A stretch of DNA of 64,000 nucleotides from the NCBI GenBank assembly GCA_016199985.1, contig JACQFQ010000025.1:62001-126000 (forward strand), read 5' to 3'. This DNA comes from Verrucomicrobiota bacterium (GTDB lineage: Bacteria; Verrucomicrobiota; Verrucomicrobiia; Limisphaerales; UBA11320). Under the pieces are notes generated by a model. The model had not been told where the DNA came from and ran no database searches. It saw only the letters and a list, made by a program, of their open reading frames with translations. Shown here piece after piece: positions 34,772-44,075 of the stretch. The translations under genes and the position numbers were made by a program. Every line of letters starts with the position of its first letter. Position 1 is the stretch's first letter.

Positions 34772-36139
34772 ATGAAATCGCGCATCTCCACATTCCTGCT
34801 GATTCTCGCCGCCGCGGCCACGGCCTTCTATCTCTGGGACAGATCCAAGTACCAGATCGCGTCGACGATGGCGCTGCCGCTGAAAGAATTCAGCACGGCG
34901 GAGTATCCGGAGGATCCGGCGGAGCGCAGCGTGATGAACGGCCGATATCGCCAACGCGCCCTCACCCTGGTTCAGAAGGACGCAAAGCATTTTGATTTCA
35001 TCCTGGAGAGCAAGGACCCCGCGGTGGCCAGGATTGTTTGGAAGGACGTGGATGTCTCCCTATTCGCCACCGGTCAGCCCGCGTGGACGCGCGCCCACGA
35101 AGGCAACCAGCTGATCGCTCTCACCGATCGTGAATGGAGCCGGCAACAGGTCAGCTTCAAGAAAGGCAACCCTCACCTGGAGATCACAGGCGGCGACGGG
35201 TACGAGGCGACCAATCTCTTCACGGCGGACCTGGCGAAGAACTGCCTGAACGCGGGCCTTTGGGAGATTCAGCTGACTTTCCAGGAGAACAACAACAAGG
35301 CGCTCTACTACCACGCCTGGTTTACTTTTCCCCTGGGTCACTATCGCAAACTGGTCGAGGCGAACTCGGGCGTGGCTTACTCGACGATCTGGCGACGGAT
35401 GGAGCATTGGGTCAACCCCGAGGGCGCCGCCCTGGATCTCGCGGGCCTCCGGAAGACCGTGTCGGAGCGGGTTCCCGCCGCGATTTTTCCCCGAACGGAA
35501 CGTGTCATCGCGGGCGGCGAGCAGAAGCGAAAGATGCGCTGCGTGACAGCGGACAACATCCGGACCTGGGCCGACTATTTCGATGGTCGCGAGGTCCATT
35601 TCGCGGCATTCATCAAGCCCGGCCGCTACAGCGTTCAACATCCCTGGAAGCACCAGTACTGGCGCATCGGCGACTACCAACGCACCATTCTGCGGGACAT
35701 CGTCTCGCCGGCCGGCACGAATGTTCTGCAGGAGCTCGAACTTGTGTTTCGCGACACGAGAACGGGAGAAACCAACCGGCTGTTCGTGGGAGGATTCGAC
35801 GCCGCGCAGTTGCCTCAGCTGCCCATCGCGGATTACTCCAAGGGATTCTATCGCCCCATGGGCATCAGCGTTCCGCCCTTCTTCCAATCCTACGACGAGC
35901 TCGAAGCCAACATTCCATGGCGTTCTCCCTACTTCAGTTTCATCCTCGACTCCAAGGACCGGTGGATCAACCATCACGAGCTCTCGGTCGACGGCCCTGT
36001 CATGCATCGCGACGAGAAAGATCCGAGCCTCCTACACCTCTACCTGCTCTCCTACGAACGCCACGCGCTGGTCGGGCACTTCCTGATTCCGCTTTCCGTG
36101 GACCACAGCGCGCGCGTTTTGCATGCCTCGGGGCGATGA
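34772..36139 (+). CDS. Unrecognised exported or membrane-anchored protein
   Basis: The start MKSRISTFLLILAAAATAFYLW gives an N-terminal hydrophobic segment (signal anchor or uncleaved signal) in a 455-residue protein; a longer start at 34733 is less likely. The rest is soluble with many aromatic residues: NNKALYYHAWFTFP, KHQYWRIGDYQRTIL and YRPMGISVPPFFQSYDELE. I do not recognise a family. Composition and Trp/Tyr richness suggest a beta-rich periplasmic protein. The reading frame has the coding look of its neighbours. No operon partner is on this strand. Confidence 0.75.
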   Translation: MKSRISTFLLILAAAATAFYLWDRSKYQIASTMALPLKEFSTAEYPEDPAERSVMNGRYRQRALTLVQKDAKHFDFILESKDPAVARIVWKDVDVSLFATGQPAWTRAHEGNQLIALTDREWSRQQVSFKKGNPHLEITGGDGYEATNLFTADLAKNCLNAGLWEIQLTFQENNNKALYYHAWFTFPLGHYRKLVEANSGVAYSTIWRRMEHWVNPEGAALDLAGLRKTVSERVPAAIFPRTERVIAGGEQKRKMRCVTADNIRTWADYFDGREVHFAAFIKPGRYSVQHPWKHQYWRIGDYQRTILRDIVSPAGTNVLQELELVFRDTRTGETNRLFVGGFDAAQLPQLPIADYSKGFYRPMGISVPPFFQSYDELEANIPWRSPYFSFILDSKDRWINHHELSVDGPVMHRDEKDPSLLHLYLLSYERHALVGHFLIPLSVDHSARVLHASGR

Positions 36140-36317
36140 GAGCCGGCTCGCGGATTCTCGACCCTTGCCCTTCGCTGCGTTGAGCACAGCACTCGACGAG
36201 GTTTCCGACAAAGGAAGGCCGAACACGGCCCCGAAACGTCCAAAACCCACAGCCCGTGAGAACCCGGGCCGAGAACGGACAAACGTCATGCCCCTCCGCG
36301 GAACGCCGCCACCTCGT

Positions 36318-37742
36318 TCATCGCGCTCCGGCGGGCCTCAATCCCGCGTCGTTCAAGTCGAGGCTGTAGAGGATCTGGTTGTAATCGTAACGCGGCGTCG
36401 GCTCCTTCACATCGCTGAACTGCTGCGTGTAGGTGCCTTCGAAGAGCAGCACGGATGAATCAGGCGCCGTGAGTTCAGGGTGCAGCCGAGGATTGTAGAA
36501 AGTGTAATGCGCGTGGCTCAGGACCTTCACCGCCGGCCCCCAAGGCCCCTGCGGCGCGGGAGCCTCGGAATACCAGAGCTCGCCGAAAGCCGAAGGCCGG
36601 CCGAACGCTTCCATGAAAACCGCAACCCATCGCCCGCGATGGGCGTTCCACGCGATCGACCCGCTGTGCGGCTTGATGGCCTTGCCGTCCGCCGCGGAGG
36701 CGAGGGTTTCCTGCGGCCTCAAAGACTCCCAGGCGGACGGATCCTCCCAGGCCTCGAACGAGGCCCGACAGCGGAGCGTGGGGAGCGGGTTGCCGAAATA
36801 AACCCACTGGATCCCCGAGGCGTCCGTCCACAGCGAGGCGTGCCCCTCGGGCATCGCGGGCTTCGAATCCTTGCCCGCGCCCCGGCTCCACGTCGCTTTC
36901 AAGCGCTCAAATGACGCCTTCTCCTCGTTCCACACGCAGAGGCCGGTTTCGTAGGCTTCGAGCGGCGGCTTGATTTTCATGTAGGCCGCGACAAGACGCG
37001 AACGCCTCATCCGATCGGGAAGACTCACGCAGCCGCTCAGCCAGGTGGGCCCGCTCCCCGGCAGTCGCGCGACTCCGCGCAGCTGGGCCTCGCCATCGCG
37101 AAAAAGATCGAACGCAAAAGCGATTGGAGGCGCGAGGTTCGTCCAGATCGCCGCGGAGGAAGTCGCGCCGAGCATGTCGAAGATGCCCAGCGGATATCGC
37201 GCGAGGGTCGTGTCGCCCCAGGCCCAGAACAGCCGGCCCCGATGCGCCGCCACCTGAACGCTGTCGCAGCCCAGCACCCCCGACTCCTTCCATTCCGAGC
37301 GAAGTCCCAGCTTCTGGTTTTCGGCGAACAACCCGGCGCCGGTCAAGCGACCGAGTCGCCGCGCGAGGCTCGTGCGTCGGACCTCCACCCGAAGCGTCGC
37401 TCCGGGCGCGGGACGCAGCCTCACGCCCTGCATGCCGAAGCCATCGCGCGGGACCTCGTATCCATCGGCGCGCACATCGAACCATGTCTCGCGCCCCATC
37501 AGCTCCGGAGCGTCGAACGCGACCACGCCCGCGTTGTCCGTCACCCAGCGGGAAAGATGGGTCGTCCTCAACTCCACCAAAGGCACCGGCCAGCCAGAGC
37601 CTTGCTCGACGACGGTGATGGAACAGAGGTCCGCGGCCATGGCCGCGCCGGCGACGCAGCGTAGGATCAAAGCGAGCCCGAGGCAGCGCCTCGCGGCCAG
37701 CCGGAGGCCGTGGCGCGAAAGAAGTTGCGGACCGCCGATCAT
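36318..37742 (-). CDS. Secreted propeller-like protein of unknown function
   Basis: The 474-residue protein has a long N-terminal signal (LALILRCVAGAAMAAD). Residues 40-125 look like a carboxypeptidase-regulatory or Ig-like module (VVEQGSGWPVPLVELRTTH, RETWFDVRADGYEV). The rest contains repeated Trp-rich blades (LFWAWGDTT, GIQWVYFGNP, AFGELWYSEAPAPQGPWGP) like the DUF4185 or GH43-type five-bladed fold. A glycan-related role is a guess. Its ATG overlaps the stop of the GDPD gene, so it is the third gene of the operon starting with the Gfo/Idh oxidoreductase. Confidence 0.75.
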   Translation of the reverse strand: MIGGPQLLSRHGLRLAARRCLGLALILRCVAGAAMAADLCSITVVEQGSGWPVPLVELRTTHLSRWVTDNAGVVAFDAPELMGRETWFDVRADGYEVPRDGFGMQGVRLRPAPGATLRVEVRRTSLARRLGRLTGAGLFAENQKLGLRSEWKESGVLGCDSVQVAAHRGRLFWAWGDTTLARYPLGIFDMLGATSSAAIWTNLAPPIAFAFDLFRDGEAQLRGVARLPGSGPTWLSGCVSLPDRMRRSRLVAAYMKIKPPLEAYETGLCVWNEEKASFERLKATWSRGAGKDSKPAMPEGHASLWTDASGIQWVYFGNPLPTLRCRASFEAWEDPSAWESLRPQETLASAADGKAIKPHSGSIAWNAHRGRWVAVFMEAFGRPSAFGELWYSEAPAPQGPWGPAVKVLSHAHYTFYNPRLHPELTAPDSSVLLFEGTYTQQFSDVKEPTPRYDYNQILYSLDLNDAGLRPAGAR

Positions 37743-38584
37743 GGCCGCCCCCCGGCGGAAGCGCGGCGCGCGATCGCCTCGCGGATCAGCGCGGGATCGT
37801 CGCTGATCAGCCCATCGACGCCCAGATCAAGCAGGCGATTCGCCTCCGCCGGCTCGTTCACGGTGTACACGAAAACCTTCATCCCGAGAGCGTGCGCGCG
37901 CTCGATGCCGTCCCGAGCGATGCCTCTGTTCCAGCCGACAACGCGGGCGCCCGTGTCGAGCAACGCGTCGATCCAGCCCGGGCTCAGATGGCGTCTCGCG
38001 TCGCTCCACGTTCTCACGCTGCGGAAAGGAGGAGGACCCAAGGCTCCCAGAGTCTGCGCGGGCTCGAGACGGTGGAGTTCTCGCAGAAAGTCCCAGTCGA
38101 AGGCCTGCACAATCACGTCATTCACCCAATCCCCCTGGCGCAGGGTGGCGAGGCAATCGGCGGCGTCGCCGGACTTGCGCTCGATCAGGGTCGCGGCCTC
38201 CGCCTGGATGACGGTCAGGGCCTCGAACAAGGTGGGAACGCGCGCCCCGCGGAACTCGGGCGCAAACCAGGCGCCGGCGTCCAGGGCTTGAAGCTCGGCG
38301 CAGTCCTTGCGGGCGACGGAACAGCGACGGAGCCCCCATCGCGCGCCGGCGTCGGTGGTTCGGTCGAGCGTGGCGTCGTGGATCGCCATCGGCACGCCAT
38401 CGCGACTGTGATGGTAATCCAGCTCCACCATATCCGCGCCGGACCGCAATCCCATTGCGAACGAAGGCAGGGTATTCTCGGGCGCGTGACGGGCGGCGCC
38501 GCGGTGCCCGATCACGAGAGGCCGGGCGAGCTTCAACAACGCGGCGGCTTTCCGCGCGGGCTGAGGTTGACGCGCTCTAGACAT
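37739..38584 (-). CDS. Glycerophosphodiester phosphodiesterase family protein
   Basis: The 281-residue TIM-barrel protein has the GDPD signature VIGHRGAARHAPENTLPSF, ELDYHHSRDGVPMAIHD and the late VYTVNEPAEANRLLDLGVDGLISDDP. GDPDs release glycerol 3-phosphate from glycerophosphodiesters. The second motif reads ELD..HS where E-D-V is more usual, but the metal-ligand acids are present. No signal peptide is visible. It overlaps the oxidoreductase gene upstream (8 bases) and the secreted-protein gene downstream (4 bases). Confidence 0.92.
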   Translation of the reverse strand: MSRARQPQPARKAAALLKLARPLVIGHRGAARHAPENTLPSFAMGLRSGADMVELDYHHSRDGVPMAIHDATLDRTTDAGARWGLRRCSVARKDCAELQALDAGAWFAPEFRGARVPTLFEALTVIQAEAATLIERKSGDAADCLATLRQGDWVNDVIVQAFDWDFLRELHRLEPAQTLGALGPPPFRSVRTWSDARRHLSPGWIDALLDTGARVVGWNRGIARDGIERAHALGMKVFVYTVNEPAEANRLLDLGVDGLISDDPALIREAIARRASAGGRP

Positions 38585-39749
38585 CGACCCAGTTCTTCGT
38601 CCGGCTGCTCCGGAGAACGGCCTCGCACAGCTTCACTTCGTGATGACCGTCCGCCGCCGTGGCGAACAATGGCGCCGTCCGCCGGCCGTTCGCGATGTGT
38701 TCGTACACGGCGCGACAGTGCATCTTATGGCTGTCGGGAAATCCTTCGGGATGGCCGCCGGGGTAGTCTGTGAAGCCGGCGACATCCTCCGAGAAACCCG
38801 CCGTCGCGCGTTGAAGAATCTGGTTGGGCTCGTCGCGACGCCCGACGAGGATATCGTTGGGCTGTTGCAGCTCCCACTGAACGCTCCCCTTCGTGCCGTA
38901 CACTCCGAGGTAAAGGCTGCACTTCCATCCCGCCGCGACCTGGGACACGGACGCGTTGGCGTGGACGCGCTTCGCAAACCCGTGCTTCGCCTTGGCGAAC
39001 CGCAACAGCACAGTGCCGAAATCCTCCGTGTCGACGCGATAAGGAACCAGGGTGTTGGGATCGACCTGGGCGAAGGTTTGCACTTCGCCGCGGGGACGCA
39101 GCCGTGTCTTGTGGCAGGTCTCGACATGAGCGAACACGCTCACGGCCTTGGCGCCGAGGATGAAGGAAACCGCGTCGATCCAATGCGTCCCGATGTCCCC
39201 GACCGCCCGCAGCTTCCCGCCTTCGCGCGCGAGGACGCGCCAGTTGTAGTCCGTGCGCTTGAGGAGCCAATCCTGGAAAAAGTGGCCTTGAACATGGATG
39301 ATCTCCCCCAAATCGCCGCGGGCCACCATGGCGCGCATCTGCAGCACCGCCGGAAAGAACCGGCACATGTAGTTGACGGCGAAAACAGGAGAACCATTCC
39401 TGGCGACCGCCGCCGCGACGCGCGCGGTTTCGGCGCTGGTCATCCCGAGGGGCTTCTCGCAGACCACATGCTTGCCCGCGGCCAGCGCCGCGAGCGACTG
39501 CTGCACGTGGACCTTGTTCGGCGAGGTGATATGGATTACGTCCACGTTCGGCGATTGGCACATCGCGCGATAGTCATGGTCGCCGTAGACCTCGGGGATC
39601 CCCCACTTCTCAGCGCAGGCCTTGGCGGATCGTGTCGACCCACAAACAGCGGTGACCTGAACGCCCAGACGTTTCAGGGCCTCGATGTGAACAGGCCCGA
39701 TAAAGCCTGTGCCGATGACCCCCGCCCGAAGGTGATGCAATGGTTTCAT
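38577..39749 (-). CDS. Gfo/Idh/MocA-family oxidoreductase
   Basis: The 390-residue dehydrogenase has the Rossmann start AGVIGTGFIGPVHIEAL, the family motif HVVCEKPLGMTSAETA, and a C-terminal alpha/beta domain with DIGTHWIDAVSFIL. It probably oxidises or reduces a sugar with NAD(P). No signal peptide is present. It is the first gene of a tightly overlapping three-gene operon with a GDPD and a secreted protein, which suggests use of a glycosylated or phosphodiester substrate. Confidence 0.93.
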   Translation of the reverse strand: MKPLHHLRAGVIGTGFIGPVHIEALKRLGVQVTAVCGSTRSAKACAEKWGIPEVYGDHDYRAMCQSPNVDVIHITSPNKVHVQQSLAALAAGKHVVCEKPLGMTSAETARVAAAVARNGSPVFAVNYMCRFFPAVLQMRAMVARGDLGEIIHVQGHFFQDWLLKRTDYNWRVLAREGGKLRAVGDIGTHWIDAVSFILGAKAVSVFAHVETCHKTRLRPRGEVQTFAQVDPNTLVPYRVDTEDFGTVLLRFAKAKHGFAKRVHANASVSQVAAGWKCSLYLGVYGTKGSVQWELQQPNDILVGRRDEPNQILQRATAGFSEDVAGFTDYPGGHPEGFPDSHKMHCRAVYEHIANGRRTAPLFATAADGHHEVKLCEAVLRSSRTKNWVDV

Positions 39750-39800
39750 TCAGGCCGCGATTGAAAGGGGCCGGCCTGGGATTGGCAATGGGTTAATCGA

Positions 39801-41132
39801 TCAGTGCCCCGCCGCGCTCGCCAGCCGGGCCGGGAGATACAGAGTGCAGACCGTGCCGCGGCCCGGCTCGGCGTGCACATGAAGCCCTCCGCGATTCTCC
39901 TTCAGCAGGCGCCGCACGATGCACAGCCCCAATCCGGATCGCCTTTCGCCCAACGAGTGCTGTCCCACGAAAGGCTCAAATATCCGCTCCAGGACATCCG
40001 GAGTCATGCCGGGGCCCGTGTCCATGACGGACAAAGACAGCAGCGGCGTGAGATTCTGAAACCCTTCGCGATTGATGAAGCGCTCGTTGGGCCCGTCCTG
40101 AAACAAGGCGAGATCCAGCGGTTTCATTATGACTTCGCCGCGCACCTCGACCAGGTGGCATTCGCGCGCGCATTGCAGCGCGTTGATGGTGAGGTTCAAG
40201 AGCATCTGAATCAGGTCGGTGCCGTTCACCAGCACGAGCGCGTCCTTGGGCAGCGGCTTGATCTGGAGCTCATGGCCTCGCGCGTCGGGCAGCGCCCTCA
40301 CGAGGTCCCCCAGATCGACGAGGATGTGATTGGCCCAAACCTTGCCAGTCTCCCCGGAATTCGGGCTGAGCAGTTTGAGATAGCGACGTGAGATTTCGAT
40401 GCAGTTCGTCACCTGCCGCGTGACGCGCCGCATGCGATCCTTCATCAGCTCGAGGTCCTCGGCGTACAAGGCCGCCTCCTGGTTCAACCGCTGATTCACC
40501 AGCTGCACCAGGCCCGAGATGATCGTCAAGGGACCGTTGATGTCATGGATGATGCTGGCGTAGATCTCCCAACGGGTGCGCATGGTCTCCTCCTTCACGC
40601 GGAGCTGCTGCACCTGCTCGCGAATCTCGGCCAGCCGCTGGATATTGTCCTGCACCTCGCGATTGCTCAGCCGGCGGCGCATGGCGGCCGTGATCACGGT
40701 CCGGATGTTTTGAACCTCGAAAGGCTTGTTGAGATAATCGCACGCGCGAAGCCGGAGCGCCTTCCGCAGATACTCGGGCGTCTCGAACGCGGTGAGCATC
40801 ACCACCTCGATGCCAGGATCGAGCTGCCGAATGTGCTCGAGCAGCTCCAGCCCGGTCATGTCCGGCATCCGGATGTCCAGGATGGCGACGTCGATCTGAT
40901 GCTCGCGGGCCAGTTCCAGGGCCATCTTCGCCGAGGAGGCCACGGTGATGCGGTAATCCTCCTTGAAAACGAGGCGCAGCGACTCGCGCGGACCTTCCTC
41001 GTCGTCGACCACCAGCAGATGGGGGACTGTGTCCAACCCGCCGCCAGGGACGTCAGGGGTGGCTACAAGGTCGTGCGCTTCGCTCACGGGAGCGCGATCG
41101 TTCAGGATGTCCAAAGGCAACGGGGTAGACAT
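39801..41132 (-). CDS. Receiver-histidine kinase hybrid
   Basis: I place the start at ATG 41132 (MSTPLPLDILND). The 443-residue protein has an N-terminal receiver with D86 (VAILDIRMPD) and K137 (LNKPF), then a coiled-coil linker. The HisKA-like segment has the phospho-His H196 in SIIHDINGPLTIIS. The HATPase domain follows (N box LTINALQCA, G1 DTGPGM, G2 GLGLCIVRRLL). No membrane span is seen, so it is a cytoplasmic kinase whose activity is probably set by the phosphorylated receiver. It is divergent from the receiver-PAS-PP2C gene, and the two likely belong to one pathway. Confidence 0.92.
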   Translation of the reverse strand: MSTPLPLDILNDRAPVSEAHDLVATPDVPGGGLDTVPHLLVVDDEEGPRESLRLVFKEDYRITVASSAKMALELAREHQIDVAILDIRMPDMTGLELLEHIRQLDPGIEVVMLTAFETPEYLRKALRLRACDYLNKPFEVQNIRTVITAAMRRRLSNREVQDNIQRLAEIREQVQQLRVKEETMRTRWEIYASIIHDINGPLTIISGLVQLVNQRLNQEAALYAEDLELMKDRMRRVTRQVTNCIEISRRYLKLLSPNSGETGKVWANHILVDLGDLVRALPDARGHELQIKPLPKDALVLVNGTDLIQMLLNLTINALQCARECHLVEVRGEVIMKPLDLALFQDGPNERFINREGFQNLTPLLSLSVMDTGPGMTPDVLERIFEPFVGQHSLGERRSGLGLCIVRRLLKENRGGLHVHAEPGRGTVCTLYLPARLASAAGH

Positions 41133-41770
41133 GACAGCGAGGGAGCCCGCGGCGATTCCCTTTGCGCAACGAAGCACGGCCACGCGGCCGGTCGAGGCGC
41201 TCGGGGACTCCGCGAACGCAGTGTTCAGCTGACGGATTGCGACTGGGACGCCGTTGAAGGCGCCGCGCTTCCCGGACCGGGACATCACATCTCGGGAAGA
41301 CGGCGCGCAAAGTCTCCTCCAACCCGGCGCGCAGGGGAGGCGCGAAGAGCCAAGGGAAACCAAGGCGAGAGCGGCGGACGATGCCCGGAGGAAAGCTCTC
41401 ATCCATCCGAGCGGGGAACACCAACTCCACATCGAAGCGATTGAGCTCGCGACTCTCCGCCCGCGGGCGCCCGCGGAGGGCGAAACGCGCGCCTCTCCTC
41501 GGGGAATAGAGATGGCAAACGCGCGTTGGGTCGAGAGCCAGATTCCCTGGGCACGATACTCCATGTGCCCATCGAGAACCCAATATTACGTCCGTGCTCA
41601 AAGGTTCAGTGGATGCGTTGGTGACGCGGATAGTATGCAAAAAAAGTCCGGGCTCAAGTGGAATCTCGACGGTGGAATTTCGCTCGCGCGCCCGCGGAAG
41701 TTCCGCGTAGTTTCCCCCGCATGAAATCGGACGTCGCCTCCCTTCACCGAAGGACTCCCTTCATTCTCCG
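41133..41770. other. Long divergent intergenic region between the two signalling genes
   Basis: No protein-coding gene is convincing. Frames are open on both strands but have Arg/Pro-rich, non-protein-like composition. One feature is an 11-base direct repeat with a 14-base period, GTGGAATCTCG (41658-41668) and GTGGAATTTCG (41672-41682), about 90 bases before the PP2C gene. It may be a regulator site or chance. Confidence 0.4.
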
Positions 41771-43327
41771 ATGAAACGACAGCTGCGTGTGCTCGTGGTC
41801 GAAGACTCGGAGTTCGACGCCCACGTGATGGTGAACCTCCTCCGGCGCGCGGGCTACGACCCCTACATGGAGCGCGTGGAAACCGGCGCGGCGCTTTCAG
41901 AGGCCGTCAGCTCGAAGCCGTGGGACGTCGTCCTCGCCGACTACAATCTTCCCTCGTTCAACGCCCTCGACGCTCTCAAGATCATCCAGAACGCCCACCT
42001 CGACGTTCCTTTCATCATCGTTTCGGGAGGGATCGGCGAGGACATCGCGGTGGCCGCGATGAAGGCCGGCGCGCACGACTACCTGATGAAGGGCAACCTT
42101 CACCGGCTCGCTCCCGCGGTGGAGCGCGAGCTGCGGGAGGCGTCGATTCGATCGGAGCAGAAACAGGCCAAACGCGCGCTGCAGGAGAGCGAAGAGCGCA
42201 ATCGACTGCTCTGGGAGACGTCGCCGGACGGCGTGATCCTCATGGACGAGAACTGCCACATCCAGTTCCTGAATCCCGCCGTGGAGGAGGTGTTTCGCTA
42301 CACCCAGGACGAGCTGATTCAAAAGTCCTTCTCGACGCTCCAACCCGCGCGGCTGGATCAGTTGCTTCGGACGCGCCTGGACGAAACCCTCGGAGCGGGG
42401 GCGATGCGGGTGAGATGGAGGAACCTCGAGACGGTTGGCTTGCGGCGTGATCAGTCGGAGTTTCCGATGGAAATCAGCATGAGCGACATGCTCCTCGGAG
42501 GCCGGCGGAGGTTTGTGTGCTTCATCCGGGACATCACCGAGCGCAAGCGGGCGGAAGCGGAGCTCCGAGAAAGCCAGGAGCAGTTCAAGACGGCGCGAGA
42601 GATCCAACAGCGCCTCTTCCCCAAGACGGCGCCCGCCGTGCCCGGCTTCGAGATCGCGGGCGGATCCTTTTCCGCGCACGCGGCCGGCGGCGACTACTTT
42701 GACTATCTGCCCCTGCTCCATCGTGAGCAGATGGCCGTTGTGGTCGGCGACGTGAGCGGCCACGGCGTCGGCCCGGCGCTGCTCATGGCAGAAACCCGGG
42801 CGTATCTCCGCGCGCTCACCGGCCAGCCAGGAGACGTCGGCGAAATCCTCACGCGGGCCAACGCGATCCTTGCGGAGGACGTCGGCTCCTCTCGCTTTAT
42901 CACTCTCCTCATGGCGCGAATCGATCCCATCCGACGCACCCTCCACTACGTCAGCGCCGGACATCCTCCCGGCTACATCCTGGGCCCCACGGGGAAGGTG
43001 AAGCACACCCTGCCCCGCACAGGGCTGCCCCTGGGACGACGCCCTCACACGGTCTACAAGGAATCGCCCCCGGTGCCCCTCGATAGCGGCGACCTGATTC
43101 TCCTTCTCACCGACGGCATCGAGGAAGCCGCCGCGCCGGACGAGACTTTGTTTGGCGCGGAACGAATCCTGGAAGTCGTCCGAAGCACGGTCAACCAGCC
43201 CGCGTCCCGAACCGTCGAGGCGCTATACGAGGCCGTTCAGGCGTTCGCCGGCAAGGGCCCCCAGCTGGACGATCTCACGGCAATCGCGATCCGTGTGCTC
43301 GCGCCGCCGCCCGCCCCCTCGGCATGA
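41771..43327 (+). CDS. Receiver-PAS-PP2C (RsbU/SpoIIE-type) serine phosphatase
   Basis: The 518-residue protein has a receiver with phospho-acceptor D57 (DVVLADYN) and K108 (YLMKGN), then a PAS domain (about 145-270; LLWETSPDGVILMDENCHI) with a C-terminal PAC-like end (FIRDITERKRAE). A PP2C SpoIIE-type phosphatase domain completes it (AGGDYFDYL, GDVSGHGVGPALLM, YVSAGHPPG, TDGIEEAAAP, QLDDLTAIAIR). This type dephosphorylates an anti-anti-sigma factor in partner-switching control of an alternative sigma factor or secretion. No STAS or RsbW-like gene is adjacent. Confidence 0.93.
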   Translation: MKRQLRVLVVEDSEFDAHVMVNLLRRAGYDPYMERVETGAALSEAVSSKPWDVVLADYNLPSFNALDALKIIQNAHLDVPFIIVSGGIGEDIAVAAMKAGAHDYLMKGNLHRLAPAVERELREASIRSEQKQAKRALQESEERNRLLWETSPDGVILMDENCHIQFLNPAVEEVFRYTQDELIQKSFSTLQPARLDQLLRTRLDETLGAGAMRVRWRNLETVGLRRDQSEFPMEISMSDMLLGGRRRFVCFIRDITERKRAEAELRESQEQFKTAREIQQRLFPKTAPAVPGFEIAGGSFSAHAAGGDYFDYLPLLHREQMAVVVGDVSGHGVGPALLMAETRAYLRALTGQPGDVGEILTRANAILAEDVGSSRFITLLMARIDPIRRTLHYVSAGHPPGYILGPTGKVKHTLPRTGLPLGRRPHTVYKESPPVPLDSGDLILLLTDGIEEAAAPDETLFGAERILEVVRSTVNQPASRTVEALYEAVQAFAGKGPQLDDLTAIAIRVLAPPPAPSA

Positions 43328-43385
43328 TCGCCGGCCCGCTCATTCCCCAAATGGCAATTCGCGGGTCGCGCGGCCGAAAACCGCG

Positions 43386-44075
43386 CTAGGGCTTTTCGAT
43401 CTCGGGAAGCTGAATCCGGGTCAGGCGCTTGGGCGCCGACATGTTCGCCTTCGCCAGCTTTTCGGCGAGCGTGGCGGGCGTGGTGGTCGCCACGCTGCCG
43501 TCCACAAGACCGATGTTGCCCTGTCCGTGATGCAACTCGCCGGTCCATCCCGCGGGCGGCTCGGCCCCCAGGGCAAGAATGTGGTGAACCGAAGTGGTGC
43601 CGTTGGTCAGGTTGCGATCACCCAGAAGGAACATGGCGGGGTGCGTTTCGTCCGCGTCCAAGCCCAGCCAGTAGCTCAGATTTCGATTGGACAGGCGCGA
43701 GAAGTCGCCCAACGCCGCGCGACCGGGATCCGCGGGGCAAACCAGCCGACGAAGGTCGGCCGGGGTGAGTTGCTTGTTCAGCGCGGTGAAATGGCGAAAA
43801 GCTTCGCCGGTTTCGGCGGATTGACGCGATCCGCCTTTGGCCGCGCTCAGGCTCATGGGGAAAGTCTCCCGGTTGTCGTTCGAGAACAGCCGGAGGGCCA
43901 GCGACAGAAAACGGATGTTGAAGGAACAGTTCGTCGAGGCCGACCGTTCCCGGACGTCCTGCTGAGCGCTTCCAGCCACCGCGACCAACAGCGCCACGCA
44001 AGCCGCCGACATTGCCAGCTCAGTCCGCGTGAAGGCATCCACCCCGGAGGGACGCCGAAATCGAGGCCGTTTCAT
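43386..44075 (-). CDS. Divergent pseudopilin-like protein
   Basis: The start MKRPRFRRPSGVDAF at 44075 gives a short basic leader and then AFTRTELAMSAACVALLVAVAGSA, a prepilin-like segment. In normal type II pseudopilins it reads FTLIELLVV. The F(+1) and E(+5) are kept, but the hydrophobic core is altered (RT in place of LI). The body has FNIRFLSLALRLFSNDN, LRRLVCPADPG and HHGQGNIGLVDGSV, which matches the C-terminal part of DUF1559-like Verrucomicrobia pseudopilins (N-terminal cleavage/methylation proteins). Length 229. It could be a minor pilin of the type II or type IV system or a degenerate copy. Confidence 0.75.
   Translation of the reverse strand: MKRPRFRRPSGVDAFTRTELAMSAACVALLVAVAGSAQQDVRERSASTNCSFNIRFLSLALRLFSNDNRETFPMSLSAAKGGSRQSAETGEAFRHFTALNKQLTPADLRRLVCPADPGRAALGDFSRLSNRNLSYWLGLDADETHPAMFLLGDRNLTNGTTSVHHILALGAEPPAGWTGELHHGQGNIGLVDGSVATTTPATLAEKLAKANMSAPKRLTRIQLPEIEKP

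Noticed and set aside
41053..41640. 195-codon minus-strand frame upstream of the receiver-kinase gene
   Set aside because: Arg/Pro-rich, no domain, and overlaps the kinase N terminus in another frame.
43368..43386. GCGCGG-CCGAAAA-CCGCGC hairpin between convergent genes
   Set aside because: No U-run on either strand, so it is not supported as a terminator.
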